DNA of 64,000 nt from Sebastes aleutianus (taxonomy: Eukaryota; Chordata; Actinopteri; Perciformes; Sebastidae). Within the stretch, counting starts at the first letter, position 1. Every line of letters begins with the position of its first letter. This document shows, piece by piece, positions 46,915-59,100 of this stretch. A program made the position numbers and the translations under genes. The notes beneath the pieces were generated by a model, which was not told the DNA's origin, did not search any database, and worked only from the letters and a program-made list of their open reading frames with translations. The DNA lies in contig CAKAKS010000013.1 in the NCBI GenBank assembly GCA_916700875.1, forward strand, positions 13,788,596-13,852,595. Reading direction: 5' to 3'.

Positions 46915-47120
46915 ATCTCAAGGCCTAAAATTATTTTGAAAGGAACATTTCAGGGGAGGGGCGGGGGATCAATTAGCACAAATGGAATAGGCCATAAAAT
47001 TCATAGCTATGTTTTCATTCACCTGAAACTGAAGAGTTGTTTTACTTTAGAATGAGCCATTTTTATCTACATAGAGAGCGGGTCCTCTTCACAGAGTCTG
47101 CCATGTTGCCTGTACCTTTA
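46915..47120. mobile_element. Truncated copy of the 47117-47923 repeat
   Basis: Shares GATCTATTAGCATAGATGGAAT-like, ATCACCTGAAA-like and TTTATATCTACATAG-like phrases with the neighbouring element, and ends GTACCTTTAA directly at its left edge. Confidence 0.6.
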
Positions 47121-47923
47121 AAGGTCCAGTGTGTAACATTTAGGGGGATCTATTAGCATAGATGGAATATAATATTAAAGTAGCCTATATGTTTTCTTTA
47201 GTGTATAATGTAATGTAAGTAAATATGTTTATATTTGTGATATATGTCCCTGATTGTACTGGTATATGACACTTTTTTACTTGCTGACCATCTGGATCAG
47301 GACTCCCTGCCTGAAGAGATATTGTTTCTCAGTGGGACCTTAAATAAAGGATAGATAAATAATCACCTGAAAATAAGAGTCGCAAGAATTTTTGTGTTTT
47401 TATTAGCTTAGAGTGAGCCGTTTATATCTACATAGGAAACGGGTTCTCTTTTTCGCAGAGCCGGCCGCCAGCCGAGAACGGACAACTTTTCCTGCCAGAG
47501 TCGATAACGTTACTCGCTCCGGAGTTAACATCCGTCACTCCACTCAGTCTATGGGAAACCTCTGCTGGTCTTGAGGAGCTACAGCATTTATTTCTGCACA
47601 AACTGCAACTTCCAATGTACATTCACTTGTTCTTATTCTCAGAGCTAAAATAGCTCTGTCTCCTGCTCCACTAGCTCACACACATTCACCGCCGCTCTCT
47701 CTCTCTTGCTTCACCACTCATTCCCATGTACACACACTCTACGCTCTGGCTCTGCGCCGAATGACCTACGCTGCTCTTACAACAACAGGCTCTAGATAGG
47801 GCATTTTGCATCTTCACGTCTGCCACCGTAGTTCTCCTACATGCTTTGGCACAAGTTTCAGTTGGTTGCAATCTGCAACCTCACTGCTAGATGCCACCAG
47901 AAACTACACACTGTACCTTTAAG
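47117..47923. mobile_element. Non-autonomous element with AAAGGTCCAGTGTGTA termini
   Basis: The left end TTTAAAGGTCCAGTGTGTA and the right end TACACACTGTACCTTTAA are near-complementary. No ORF of interest. It is interrupted at about 47211-47359 by a foreign fragment. Confidence 0.7.
47211..47359 (+). mobile_element. LINE 3'-tail fragment inserted into the 47117 element
   Basis: Ends TTTCTCAGTGGGACCTTAAA then TAAAGGATAGATAAA, the ending typical of truncated LINE copies in fish. It is flanked by TAAT on both sides, and removing it restores a continuous TAGTGTATAATCACCTGAAA, the usual form of the host repeat (from memory). Confidence 0.6.
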
Positions 47924-48637
47924 GGAAAAATGTATCTAAAATCATAATGATTTTTTACCCATTCAGTTGTGGTATGCTGAGGTTTGGAGATTGTAGCTGC
48001 TCTCCCCAGCGAGAAATTGCAGTAACCTACGCTAAGAAATCTGCATGCATACTGCATGAATATACTTAGCAAGTTCCATGACAATCTGCCAGTTAGCTTA
48101 TAAGATATATTGTGTGCAAAGTTGACATTTTGAGACTAAAAGTTTCCATTGAAATCCCAAATGTAAGTATTTTAGTGGGATTGATACGGACTTGGCTCAT
48201 GCTCCTGCTCCACAACCAGATATGAAAGCTGTCAGGCCTTCCACATAGTTTGAATACAATCAGCCATAAATCACTTCCACTTATTGCACAGATATGAAAC
48301 TGCAGGAGACAGATACCAGACATCTGCAGCCCATGTGTGTAGAGGTACTGAACAGCCATCTCGTCTCAGTAGAACAGCCATGTTGGCTGGGTGGATGTCT
48401 GCTCTATGTGTTGTAATTCTGTGCTGCAGGGCTCGCTGCGTTGAGAGAGGCCTCATCATCCTCATCCTCCATTCTCCTCTGGTCTTTTCCACGCTGCATC
48501 TGTTGATTCCTCCTCTCTCATCCTCCTCTCGCTTGTCTCCCTCCCTCCTCATCCTCATTCTCTCTAGTTACTCCATTTTTGTCTGCCCCCATCCTCTTCA
48601 TCTCCTTCTACTTTGCTCTTGTCTGTCTCCATCTCCC

Positions 48638-48668
<31 letters not shown>

Positions 48669-48690
48669 GTCTGTCTATCTATCTATCTTT
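48638..48690. repeat. ATCT tetranucleotide microsatellite
   Basis: About 11 to 12 units with CTGT variants. Confidence 0.9.
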
Positions 48691-48749
48691 GGTCTGCAAG
48701 AGAACACCACACATAGCATTGCTGAGCTGAAGAGAGGGATCTGAGCCTG

Positions 48750-48751
<2 letters not shown>

Positions 48752-48792
<41 letters not shown>
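48752..48792. repeat. TG microsatellite
   Basis: About 19 to 20 TG units. Confidence 0.9.
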
Positions 48793-48796
<4 letters not shown>

Positions 48797-49137
48797 AGGA
48801 TGGGAGGGGGGCAGCTTGAATTTCATTATACAGTCCTGCGTGCACAGCAAAGAGAGGATGTACAGACTTAAATACTTATATGAAGAGTCACATCTCAACT
48901 GCAAAAGGAGTTGATGGGTTGATGTTTGTCAGCGTGTCTCATCTGTATGCTAAAAACAGGCTTCTTCCAACCAGCATCAGGCCTCTGTACCAACTCTCAG
49001 AGCCTCGTCGCGCCCCCTACTGACACACGGAATAAATAGTTTTCTCTACCAACAGCCGAGAGACAGATTCCCTGAAGACAAAAGACTGTAGGCGGGGTTT
49101 AGAGACTGGGCCATCTGCGTACTGGGGAGGGCTGCTG

Positions 49138-49295
<158 letters not shown>

Positions 49296-50039
49296 CCTAT
49301 ACAAGGCCTTTATTTGCATTATGAAAAAGTGGGTAGGCTTGTGAGGGTGGCCATCTCATATCCCACCAAACCAAGAACTCACAGTCAAAGTCTGTGATCT
49401 ATAGAGGAATATTTAACCCTTTTGTTTTGGGGTCAAACAAACCCCACTGCTGTATGTGTAAAAATGATATTAATTACTAAAAAATCAACCACTCCTTTTT
49501 GTTTTCTTCTGTCCTCATTACAATGAAAACCAACATGCAGGAAATAATTCCTATTGCCTCAAACAAGGCTTGAATGTTTGATAAAAGATGGCATACAGAT
49601 CTATTAGACTATTGATTATTACACCAACAAATCTCATATTTCATGTATTATATGGGCTGTGCATGAAGAAATATGTACTCTTTTTGTTTGCCAAAAAAGC
49701 ATTCACAGACAAGGAAAGTCTGTTATCCTGCATAGGGATGTTATATATACGTGGGGTCACTTAGAGGTCAAACTCCCTGTTAGAACCACAAACTGTTAGA
49801 AAACGCCAATAAATCTAAATCATTTTGAGATTTGGAAGGCGTTCTGTCAACATTAAACACACATTGAGCAAATGAAATTCCACTACCATGTTTTACATCA
49901 TTGTCTGTAGCAGATTTCTTTCACAAGTCATCAGTTCAAAAACAGGTTTAGAAGAAATTTTCAGAAAATTGGGAAAAGTCATAAAACTGCTAAAACAATA
50001 TTAAGCATGTTTTTTGAACTATAAAGAAAGAGAAACTAT

Positions 50040-50210
50040 TAATTACTTAAACAATTTACAAAGCAACTATTTTGATAATCTATTAACTTCTCAAAATTGA
50101 GAATTTGCTGCTTTTCTTTGTAATATATGATAATAAAATGAATATCGTTAGGTTTCCGACTGTTGGTCAGACAAAACAAGAAATATTTTACACTGTTGTT
50201 GCAGCTCTAA
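50040..50210. repeat. Relic of the A/T-rich repeat family seen at 38880-39575
   Basis: Contains TTTTGATAATCTATTAA, TTTGCTGCTTTTCTTTGTAA and GGTCAGACAAAACAAGAAAT, and ends with TTGCAGCTCTAA. Diverged, no ORF. Confidence 0.5.
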
Positions 50211-51162
50211 AGCAGATAAAAGGTGTACATAGCAACATACCAGACTTTACTGCAAGTGCAAATTAAAGATGTCATGATTTCGATGTAATTTCCACCCCTC
50301 AGAAACATCACAACGTGATGCTATTATCTCAGGGTAAAGTGTGTGTTTCTGTAGGCTGACAGTGACCTTCATGGTATCCTTTGTCTCCTTGGGAATCACT
50401 CCGTGGTCCTATAATGCTCTCACTATAGTGTGACCTTGATATAGTAGTCCTCTACATTTCTGTGGTTTCTAACCTAATGAAAGAATATGTGACTCTATCT
50501 TTTATGCTGCAGGGTGAGGGGAGATACCACATTTTATGCCTCACCAGCCAATTACAGTTTGTTTGTAAGCGCTGGCGTCAAGGAGGGAATGGAAGCTGAG
50601 GATGAAGTTTAAGTAAAAGTCTATATTTTCTATAGTTACTCCTCTTTTATCTTGCCTGGAGCTTAATTCAAGGTCTGGAAGAAGTAAAAGGCCTCAACAT
50701 GGATTGAGTGAATTCACACTCCACGTCGCCACCTAGTGGCCAATGTGATAAACTGCTTCTCAGACTACAGGAATCTACCGGGAGCTGATTTCAGCCTCTG
50801 GGTTTTTTAAATAAATAAATTAATATGATTTTGTTGTGATATCAATGAGCCAGCCCCTCCACCCCCACATCATTTTGAAGATACCGAATAATTCTGTGAG
50901 TTGTTCCTGCTATTTCTTCATGTTTAATTCATTCATGTTCTTCTTTTTGTAAATTTATTTATTTATTTAAAACAGTTTTTTCTATATGATGATCTAAAAG
51001 TTGGCAAAGATTGTTCTTGACTCTGCCAGAAATATGTTATGATCATTGTTAAATTGTTCTATTATTTATGCATGTATACATTTTTATAAAATATGAGCAT
51101 CCCCATGTAAAAAAAACACTTTAAATCAGAAAATGTCTCTGAATAGAATCTATACTGGTTAC

Positions 51163-51519
51163 TAGGGGTGTCATGATATACCGATATTGACAATAACAGT
51201 GATATTTAAACATGAAACATTGATATATCATGTTAATAATACACATATAATAATATCGTGAATAATCCAGCACCTCTTAAATCATTTTATGGTTACACAC
51301 TCTCTCTCCACCTCCCAACACTCGTATTTTGAGTGTAATTAATTTGCCAAAAAATAGACAAAATGCACAATAAACAAAGTTAAAAATTAATTTGACTGTT
51401 AGCATTATTTCAATTTTTTTTATTTTTCCATGGGCCTAAATATCGCACTAATATTGTTATCGTGAATTATTTTGGCCATGATAATTGTGTAATGAAAATC
51501 TAATATTGTGACAGCCCTA
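51163..51519. mobile_element. 357-bp hAT-like MITE with perfect 8-bp target duplication
   Basis: Termini TAGGGGTGTCATGATAT and (complement of) AATATTGTGACAGCCCTA. CTGGTTAC occurs immediately left (51155-51162) and right (51520-51527). An 8-bp duplication with TAGGG ends is the hAT signature. No transposase ORF. Confidence 0.88.
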
Positions 51520-52134
51520 CTGGTTACTTTACAAAGCATTTCAAAAACAAAACTACCCAACTGCATAGCTCAAATTTTGTGATTCAATCTGCTATTTTTT
51601 ACTCATGATGGCTTGGACCACTTTGTCTCAAAATATAGGCTACATGATATGGTGTTAAAGAGAACAACACAAATCAGTACTTGCAGACATTATTTGGACA
51701 TCTATGCAACACAATACAGTGCATACCAATTGTACTGTAAATGCAAGATTAATAGAGAGAAATACATTTTTTTAATAAAACTGTAAAATTATTAAACAAA
51801 ATTATATATTACATATGTGTTTCACAAAATATGCAATACTCCCAGTCAACTCCCTGGATGTCTGTAGGTTATTATGATGGGTTCAGATTCATGTTAATGT
51901 TTTATTAAATATTCTGTAATAAAATGGAAATGACCAAAGTTTAATTATGTTTTAACAACGTGAGGTATGACGTGTTTCTTGACCCTGTCCAGCCCCCATG
52001 GTCCAGGTCCAGCCCTCTGAGGGTCTGTCATCACTTTCTAAACAAGGAAACCATATTCGCGCTAAAGTGGTGCTGCTTTCAAATCCTGTCGGAATAATGA
52101 CAATCACTTACTTGCATACAATGGTAGTTCATAA

Positions 52135-52216
52135 GGTAGCGTGGCCGAGCGGTCTAAGGCGCTGGATTAAGGCTCCAGTCTCCTCGGAGGCGCGGGTTCG
52201 AATCCCGCCGCTGCCA
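52135..52216 (+). tRNA. trnaL-AAG: tRNA-Leu (anticodon AAG)
   Basis: 82 nt with the acceptor stem GGTAGCG pairing to CGCTGCC, anticodon loop TTAAGGC (anticodon 52169-52171), a long type-II variable arm, A box TGGCCGAGCGG (52142-52152) and B box GGTTCGAATCC (52195-52205). No intron. It is nearly identical to vertebrate tRNA-Leu-AAG. A TTTT terminator follows at 52223-52226, so it should be transcribed by RNA polymerase III. Confidence 0.97.
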
Positions 52217-52222
52217 GAAAGC

Positions 52223-52226
52223 TTTT
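52223..52226 (+). terminator. Pol III terminator (TTTT)
   Basis: Four T residues, seven bases after the tRNA end. Confidence 0.8.
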
Positions 52227-52958
52227 CTGAAGTTAAACAGTATAGTTTCTTTCTACAGTATACAAAGTAAATATACTGTCTAGTCCACATGTGTTTAACT
52301 ACATAGGCATATCAGTTCTCCTAGTGCAAAGGTGGTGTAGATAATCATGCCAAGGATATTCCTCTCAACATAAAATAGAAGATAAGTGAATTAGGGCCAT
52401 GTCTAAAATGAACGTTAAACTTCAGTGGTACATTTCATGATTTGGAATCTAGTGACTTGGTGAAAATGTAGTTTTTCTGTTTTCAGGGCAACCATAAGAA
52501 ATGTACCATGTGATTTAGCTATAAAATAGTCTAAAAATTAAACTATAAATAAAATAAAATAAAAAAATAAATTAAACTATAACAAAAAACAGAGGTTTCA
52601 TCCACTTTCATGAATACTCTGAGCTAGTGTTGGAGTGTATGTACATTTTATTTACTCAAACTGTACAGTCTATGGGAAGTACAAATCTGAGGTTGTACTT
52701 GAGTATTTTCATTTTCTGCTGCTTTAATCACTTTACTTTGCAGATTAATAATTATTTACACAAAAAAAACTATAATACCCTAATAAAATATGATGCACTG
52801 TTATAGGATAAACTATCCAAAGCTGTGCAAAATGTATGGCAACTATCTCCAACTCGAACAACACTAAAATTCCTCTTACACATTATGGCACCACTAACAA
52901 TAATTCAGCAATTTAAGATATAATGATATAACACTCACAGGGTGTCTTTCTTAAGACA

Positions 52959-54598
52959 GAGTATTAGGGCCACATTGAGAGGGAAAAATCAAAGATTTCA
53001 AGAATAAAGTCATAATATTACGAGAAAAAAGTTGTAATTTAATGAGAATAAAGTCATATTATTTCAAGAAAAAAAAGTTGTAGTATTACCAGAATAAAGT
53101 CATAACTTTACAAGAAAAAAGTCGTAATATTATGAGAATAAAGTCATACTATTTCTAGGAAAAAAGTCGTAGGATTATGAGAATAAAGTCATAACTTTAC
53201 AAGAAACAAAGTCGTAATATTATGAGAAAAAAAGCATAGTATTACGAGACTTAAATCCTAAGATTTCGAGGGAAAAAAACATTTTTAGGAAAACATATTA
53301 CCAGCAACCAACAAAACGGGCGAGAGGACATAGAAAGATGAAGTATTTGGTTATTTGTGAAACCTAAACTAAAGTATAACTTCACATAATTCTCATAATA
53401 TTACGACTTTTTTCTCGTAAACTTATGACTTTATTCTCATAATATTGCAACTTTTTCCTCGTAAACTTATGACTTTATTCTCATATTACAATTTTTTTCT
53501 CATAAACATATGACTTTATTCTCATAATATTACAACTTTTTTTCTCTTAAACTTATGACTTTATTCCCATAATATTACAACTTTCTTCCTCGTAAACTTA
53601 TGACTTTATTCTCATAATATTTACACTTTTTTTTCTCATAAACTTATGACTTTATTCTCATAATATTACAACTTTTTTCTCTTAAACTTATGACTTTATT
53701 CTCATAATATTACAACTTTTTTCTCGTAAACTTATGACTTTATTCTCATAATGTTTAGACTTTTTTTTCTCATAAACTTATGACTTTATTCTCATAATAT
53801 TACAACTTTTTTCTCTTAAACTTATGACTTTATTTTCATAATATTACGACTTTTTTTCTCGTAAACTTATGACTTTATTCTCATAATAATACAACTTTTT
53901 CTTGTAAACCTGTGACTTTATTCTCATAATATTGCAACTTTTTCCTCGTAAACTTATGACTTTATTCTCATATTACAATTTTTTTCTCATAAACTTATGA
54001 CTTTATTCTCATTATATTATAACTTTTTTTCTCTTAAACTTATGACTTTATTCTCATAATATTATAATTTTTTTTCTCGTTAATTTATGACTTTATTCTC
54101 ATAAAATTACAACTTTTTCTTGTAAACCTGTGACTTGATTCTCATAATATTACAACTTTTTTTCTCGTAAACTTATAACTTTATTTTCATATTACACCTT
54201 TTTTTTCTCATAAAGTTATGACTTTATTCTCATAATATTATGACTTTTTTCTCGTAAAGTTATGACTTTATTCTCATAACAATATTTTTTTCTCGTAAAT
54301 TTATGACTTTATTCTCATATTACACCTTTTTTTTCTCGTAAAGTTATGACTTTATTCTCATAATATTACGACTTTTTTCTCGTAAAGTTATGACTTTATT
54401 CTCATAACAATATTTTTTTCTCGTTAACCTGTGACGTTATTTTCAAAATATTACGACTTTTTTTCTCGTAAACTTATGACTTTATTCTCATAAATGTATG
54501 ACTTTATTCTCATAATACTACAACTTTTTTTCTCGTAAATTTATGACTTTATACTCGAAATCTCAGATTTGTTTTCCCTCAATCTGGTCCTAATACTC
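52959..54598. mobile_element. 1.64 kb inverted element built of an A/T-rich minisatellite
   Basis: The left end GAGTATTAGGGCCACATTGA is matched by the complement of the right end (GAGTATTAGGACCAGATTGA). Left of about 53290 the interior repeats GAGAATAAAGTCATAAT with AGTCGTAAT; from about 53390 to the right end the same satellite runs as its complement (ATTATGACTTTATTCTC-like with TCGTAAACTTATGAC). The arms are of unequal length (about 0.3 and 1.2 kb). Confidence 0.85.
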
Positions 54599-55049
54599 CT
54601 GGTCGTACTTTCTGCTGCATAATGAGAACTTTCACCTTTAATATGAAGTACACTTAGCTGACAATACATGATTTCACTTGTACATTGTGGTATTGCTAAT
54701 GAATAATGGTTCCTCCTCCACTCGCTCTAAGCAACATTTAGGAAACTTTGACTTTGCCATCAACAATATTAAAAAATACGACTTTCCCCAAAGTGTTTGG
54801 AGCAGGTGTTCAGGTCCAATGTGTGCCTCCATATGGGCCTCATATGTCTGAGCCGGCGGAGAGCACGTGAATGTATCATAGTTGGAGGCGACTGAGAGGA
54901 GAGGAAAGAGGAGAGAAAAGGAGAGAGGAAGGAAGGAAGGAAGGAAGGGACCTGTAATACATTCAGCCTCGCACTCTTGGCGCCAATCCGATTTAAAGAG
55001 AACAAAAAGCAGCTTTTTTTTCATTGACGTTTTAATCAGATCTGCGTCT

Positions 55050-55245
55050 ATAACTGCTGCTCCTCTCAGCCAGCGGCCGGTGCTACATCCAGCTAGCCTC
55101 GTTAGCTCCTCTCTGTCTCTGTCTCATTGTCATAGTAATCTGCTCCAGCTCTCTGTCTGTCTGCAGGGACACAACTCAGTCCAACACAAGGGGACAATAG
55201 GTGTGTTTCTGTCTCCAGGGGGACCGATAGGACACCGCTGAGGAC
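55050..55245 (+). promoter_or_regulatory. naa40: Putative naa40 5' UTR and proximal promoter
   Basis: Sequence before the ATG with modest CpG content (for example CAGCGGCCGG near 55071) and a CT-rich stretch. The start site is not determinable. Confidence 0.3.
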
Positions 55246-55251
55246 ATGGGG
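55246..55251 (+). CDS. naa40: naa40 coding exon 1 (two codons)
   Basis: ATG GGG followed by donor GTGAGT (55252). The codon context is GACATGG, a reasonable start. The phase joins exactly to AGG-AAG-TCC at 57730, giving M-G-R-K-S as in human NAA40. Confidence 0.93.
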
Positions 55252-56092
55252 GTGAGTTGTTGTGCTTAATGTCTCTGAGAGAGAGGACACAATGAGAGGT
55301 GGATGTAAATGCGTGATGGTGAGAGAGAGGAGAGGAAGAAAGAAGGAGGGAGGAAGAGAGAGAGAGACCATGGTGGAGGTAGCCAGAGGTGGGCTCATAT
55401 CTGCTAGCCGTGTAGCTGCCTCCACATAGCATGGTAGCTTTAGCTCAAGCTCACATATAGCTTCATTTAGCTTCATTACTCCTGCATTGTCCTCTCCGTA
55501 TGCTCTGTTAACTTCTCCTCTCAGTGGTGAGCCATTGTTAGCCTGCTAGCTCAGCTGCTAGCCACTTAGGAATGCAACGTTAATGACGCCTGCTCTGCTA
55601 GCTGCTCATGCTAATCACCTCTCTGCCTGTGTGTGTGTGTTTTACCCACTAGTGCCTTTTTTAGCCCACCTGGTTATGATAAACTCAGACTTGTTGGATG
55701 TGAATAGTCCTCAGCACCAGACAGGCCTGCACTCGAGCTGTAAAGCTGAGTTAGTTTCCATAAGTTGGGTATGTCTGTCTAAGCAGACTTTGAGTTCATC
55801 CTCCACTTTCACTAAACCAATCCACGTGTCTGCACAGTGCAGCCTCTCTGTGCTTGGTGCTTGGTACAGACTTAATGCTGGGAGCTAAAGTTGGCCAATT
55901 CAGTGCATTCCTTCCCTATAATCGTTACCTCTTCTCATTCAGGTCTGGATCTAATGAAGGGATTTAGATAATTCCTACTTAATTTGTCCAGTATTGTTTG
56001 TTTCATGAATGCACCATTTCTTGTAAACATGTCACTGATTAACATGTAAATACTTCCCATGATGGGTGGTGCATTTTTAGCTGCATACAACA

Positions 56093-56137
<45 letters not shown>

Positions 56138-59100
56138 GCTGATCACTCTGTGCAATAATTATATGATGCTGTGCAATAATTATTTAATTATCTGACGGAC
56201 ACTTTGTGCAATAATCTGGCAAAACTGTCATCTCACCAATATACATATTGTATTTTTATATTTTATATTGTATTATCTTTTATTTTTTTATATTTATATT
56301 GCACTACCTCTTTTTTTATTGTATTATAGTTTTTAGCACCTATGGGATTGTCACAATCTAATTTCGTTGTACTACACAATGACAATAAAGGGCTTGAATC
56401 TTGAATCTATACTGGCAGTGTAGGGCTACAACTAATGGTTATTTTCCATCAATAAAGTGTTAATTTTTCTCTATAAATTGCAGGTGTCAATAATTTTAAA
56501 GATGGCTAATAATCACTATTTATGGTATTGCACCTGGTAGAGACATATTTATAGCAGCTTTTAAAGTTTGGCTGGCCAGGCAAAGATGCAGTTAGAGTAA
56601 TAATTTTGTGTGAATTATGGCTGCACCATTGCTGATACTAGCATTGGACATCAAGCCAAGAGGCAGGCTCAATTATGAATATCAGTATCAGAAGATTTCT
56701 CCAATACTATAATCCCATGCACCGAGAGCAATGTGCAACATCAGCGATATAAACACTCCGCTGTTTCACACAGCATTGACAAATGGTGGTCATAAAAGCT
56801 GCTCATATCAATATGAATGCTCTTTTTTTTCTTTTTTTCCCTTTTTTTATATAAACTTGCTATTGTTGTCTTGCTATTGCTGTTTTTATAGATGATCATG
56901 TTTGTTTTTAACTTCTGCATGTCCTCTAATGACCTTCATTAGAGTTTTACTTTGGTGTTTCTGGTTGTACTTGTTCTTAGGTTTGAGGTTTGTTGTGTTC
57001 TCGTGTCTTTGTTTTGTCATGTTAGTGTGTGATAAAATGCTGCTGCGAATGAGGTGTGCACTCACAGAAACAAAAAAATACTACTGGTAATTTAGAGGCT
57101 TAATTAATGGAACATTTTATCCCTAAAAACATGGCGACATTTTTTTCTTTTTCTTTTTTAGTGCTGTTGATGGTATTTTCTGATTTATGGAGTGATTCAA
57201 AGAGATATCCAGAATTCCCTCTGTAAAAACCTTTGGCATTAATATGTCAATAAAATGAAACAAGCATTTTGAAGCTGTCTTTATCCAATGTTCACATTTC
57301 TGTTCTGGTAATGTATGCAAATTAGCACATATTTAATAAGATCATGCCTCATTTGAATATTTAAACATATTTTCAGAAAACTTGTAATACAAAAAATATT
57401 TTTCTTAATGCAAGTAATCAACTGGGGAAGTTTCGTGTCAATATCTATTCATTTTTGACTCTATTCACCTGTTGGTGTCTCCACTTAAACAGATATAATT
57501 CATTGTCTGTCAGTGAACAGTGGCCTGATCAGAAAGTGGTTGAATGAGGAGTAGTGGGGATAAAATGATGTCACTTCCTCTTTCCTTTCTTTTTACCCCT
57601 CGACCTTTGTGTCCCGTCTCCTTTCAATCCTCCTCTCTTCCATATTGTCTGTCTCATCTGTTCCTCCGTCCCTTCCTTTCTCTTCATCACATTCCTCCAT
57701 TCATCCTCTTCCTTATTTCCTGTGTCCAGAGGAAGTCCAACAGAGCAAAGGAGAAGAAAGCCCGGCGTCAGGAGGAGAGGGCAGCCATGGACGCCGTATG
57801 TGCCAAGGTGGACGCAGCCAATAAGGTGATTGTGGTTGCAGATTAACTAGCGTGGTAGCTGCTGTCAGCCTCGGGAGAGGGCCACATGGAGGGCTTCTGA
57901 TCTTTGGGGAGATGGAGTTGAAACTACTTAAGGAATTGGACTTGTTAGCTGCTTGCCGCCTGCAAAACAAAGCGCAACATTTGTGTAGTTTGACAGCTGA
58001 TAATGGCATTGCCTTGATGTTAACAATGAATGCACACTCTCAACTAAGTGCTCCACATAAAAGCATCCACCACTTGACCCTTTTTACGCGCCGTTTCAGG
58101 CTTTCCAGTGGATTCAGATTGCATCGAGCACGGCACTCAAAACCTCCACTGTGAGCTGTGATTTTCATCACTTGTTAAGTTGCAATAATAGACATGCTTC
58201 CATGTGATGACACCAAAAGATGGGGATGCCCTCCTTACCCTGAATTAATTGATATTCACATGCCAAATGCAGTGCCATATGTTTCTTTATGCATAATTGA
58301 TGGACATTATTAAATCCTGGCCATGTAGCTTGGAGGTGGGCTAGAGAGAAACCTTATTGAAATCCGGAGGAGAACAAAGCTCACGCCCTCTCCTCGAGCT
58401 CTGAACAGGCCTGCCTGCGCTTATTACTTTTTCTGTGTCACTTTGTCCCTAAATGGGGCACTGCATGCTGTTCTCCCCCCCGCCTCTCTGCACTTTTGAT
58501 GTGCCAACAGAGGAGGAATGCAAGAAATTCTCCCAAAGTAACTTTTCTGTTTGTTTGTGCTCTCGCCAGCAGTGATGAATCTTGACTAAGACTATTGTGT
58601 CAAAGGAACAAATAGTGTATTCACTGCTTTAAAAAAACATTTGATGGTAGATTCAGCCTCTGATAGTTTCTCTGTGACCTTATAGTGGATGGCTGGATGA
58701 CTGAACAGGCCCCGGGGGGCAAAGGCGTGAGGGCCCCTAAACAAGAGCTTCTGTTTAAATTGAATGTTATAACCATTTGTCATGGGGAAAAATCAAATGG
58801 CTCATTCCAAAGTAGGGATGTCCTATGTCTGATCCTTAAATATAGCTACTGAAGTCTGAACTGATATTTATTTGTGTCTCAATCTTCTTTCCTTTGTGTG
58901 CCCAGGGGCCCAATGTCTCATAATCTGTGCAAGAAGAGGGGTCTTCTTAATTTGATATTATGTATACTCTCAGGGCCAAGGAGAAGCTGAGTTTGTGGGC
59001 GCTTGTTATGAGTGACTAATGAGGGCTATAACACTACTAACACCCTGTAATTTAACTGCCTGTATGGGCCCCGTTTGGCCTATTTAGGCTCCAGAGCCTG

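Larger units (their letters stand above)
55252..57729 (+). other. naa40 first intron
   Basis: A 2.5 kb GT-AG intron with an AT run (56104-56133), the LINE-like tail (56135-56408), and a polypyrimidine stretch before the acceptor. No exon or other gene. Confidence 0.7.

Noticed and set aside
51998..52270. 90-residue ORF overlapping the tRNA
   Set aside because: Chance reading frame through tRNA-Leu.
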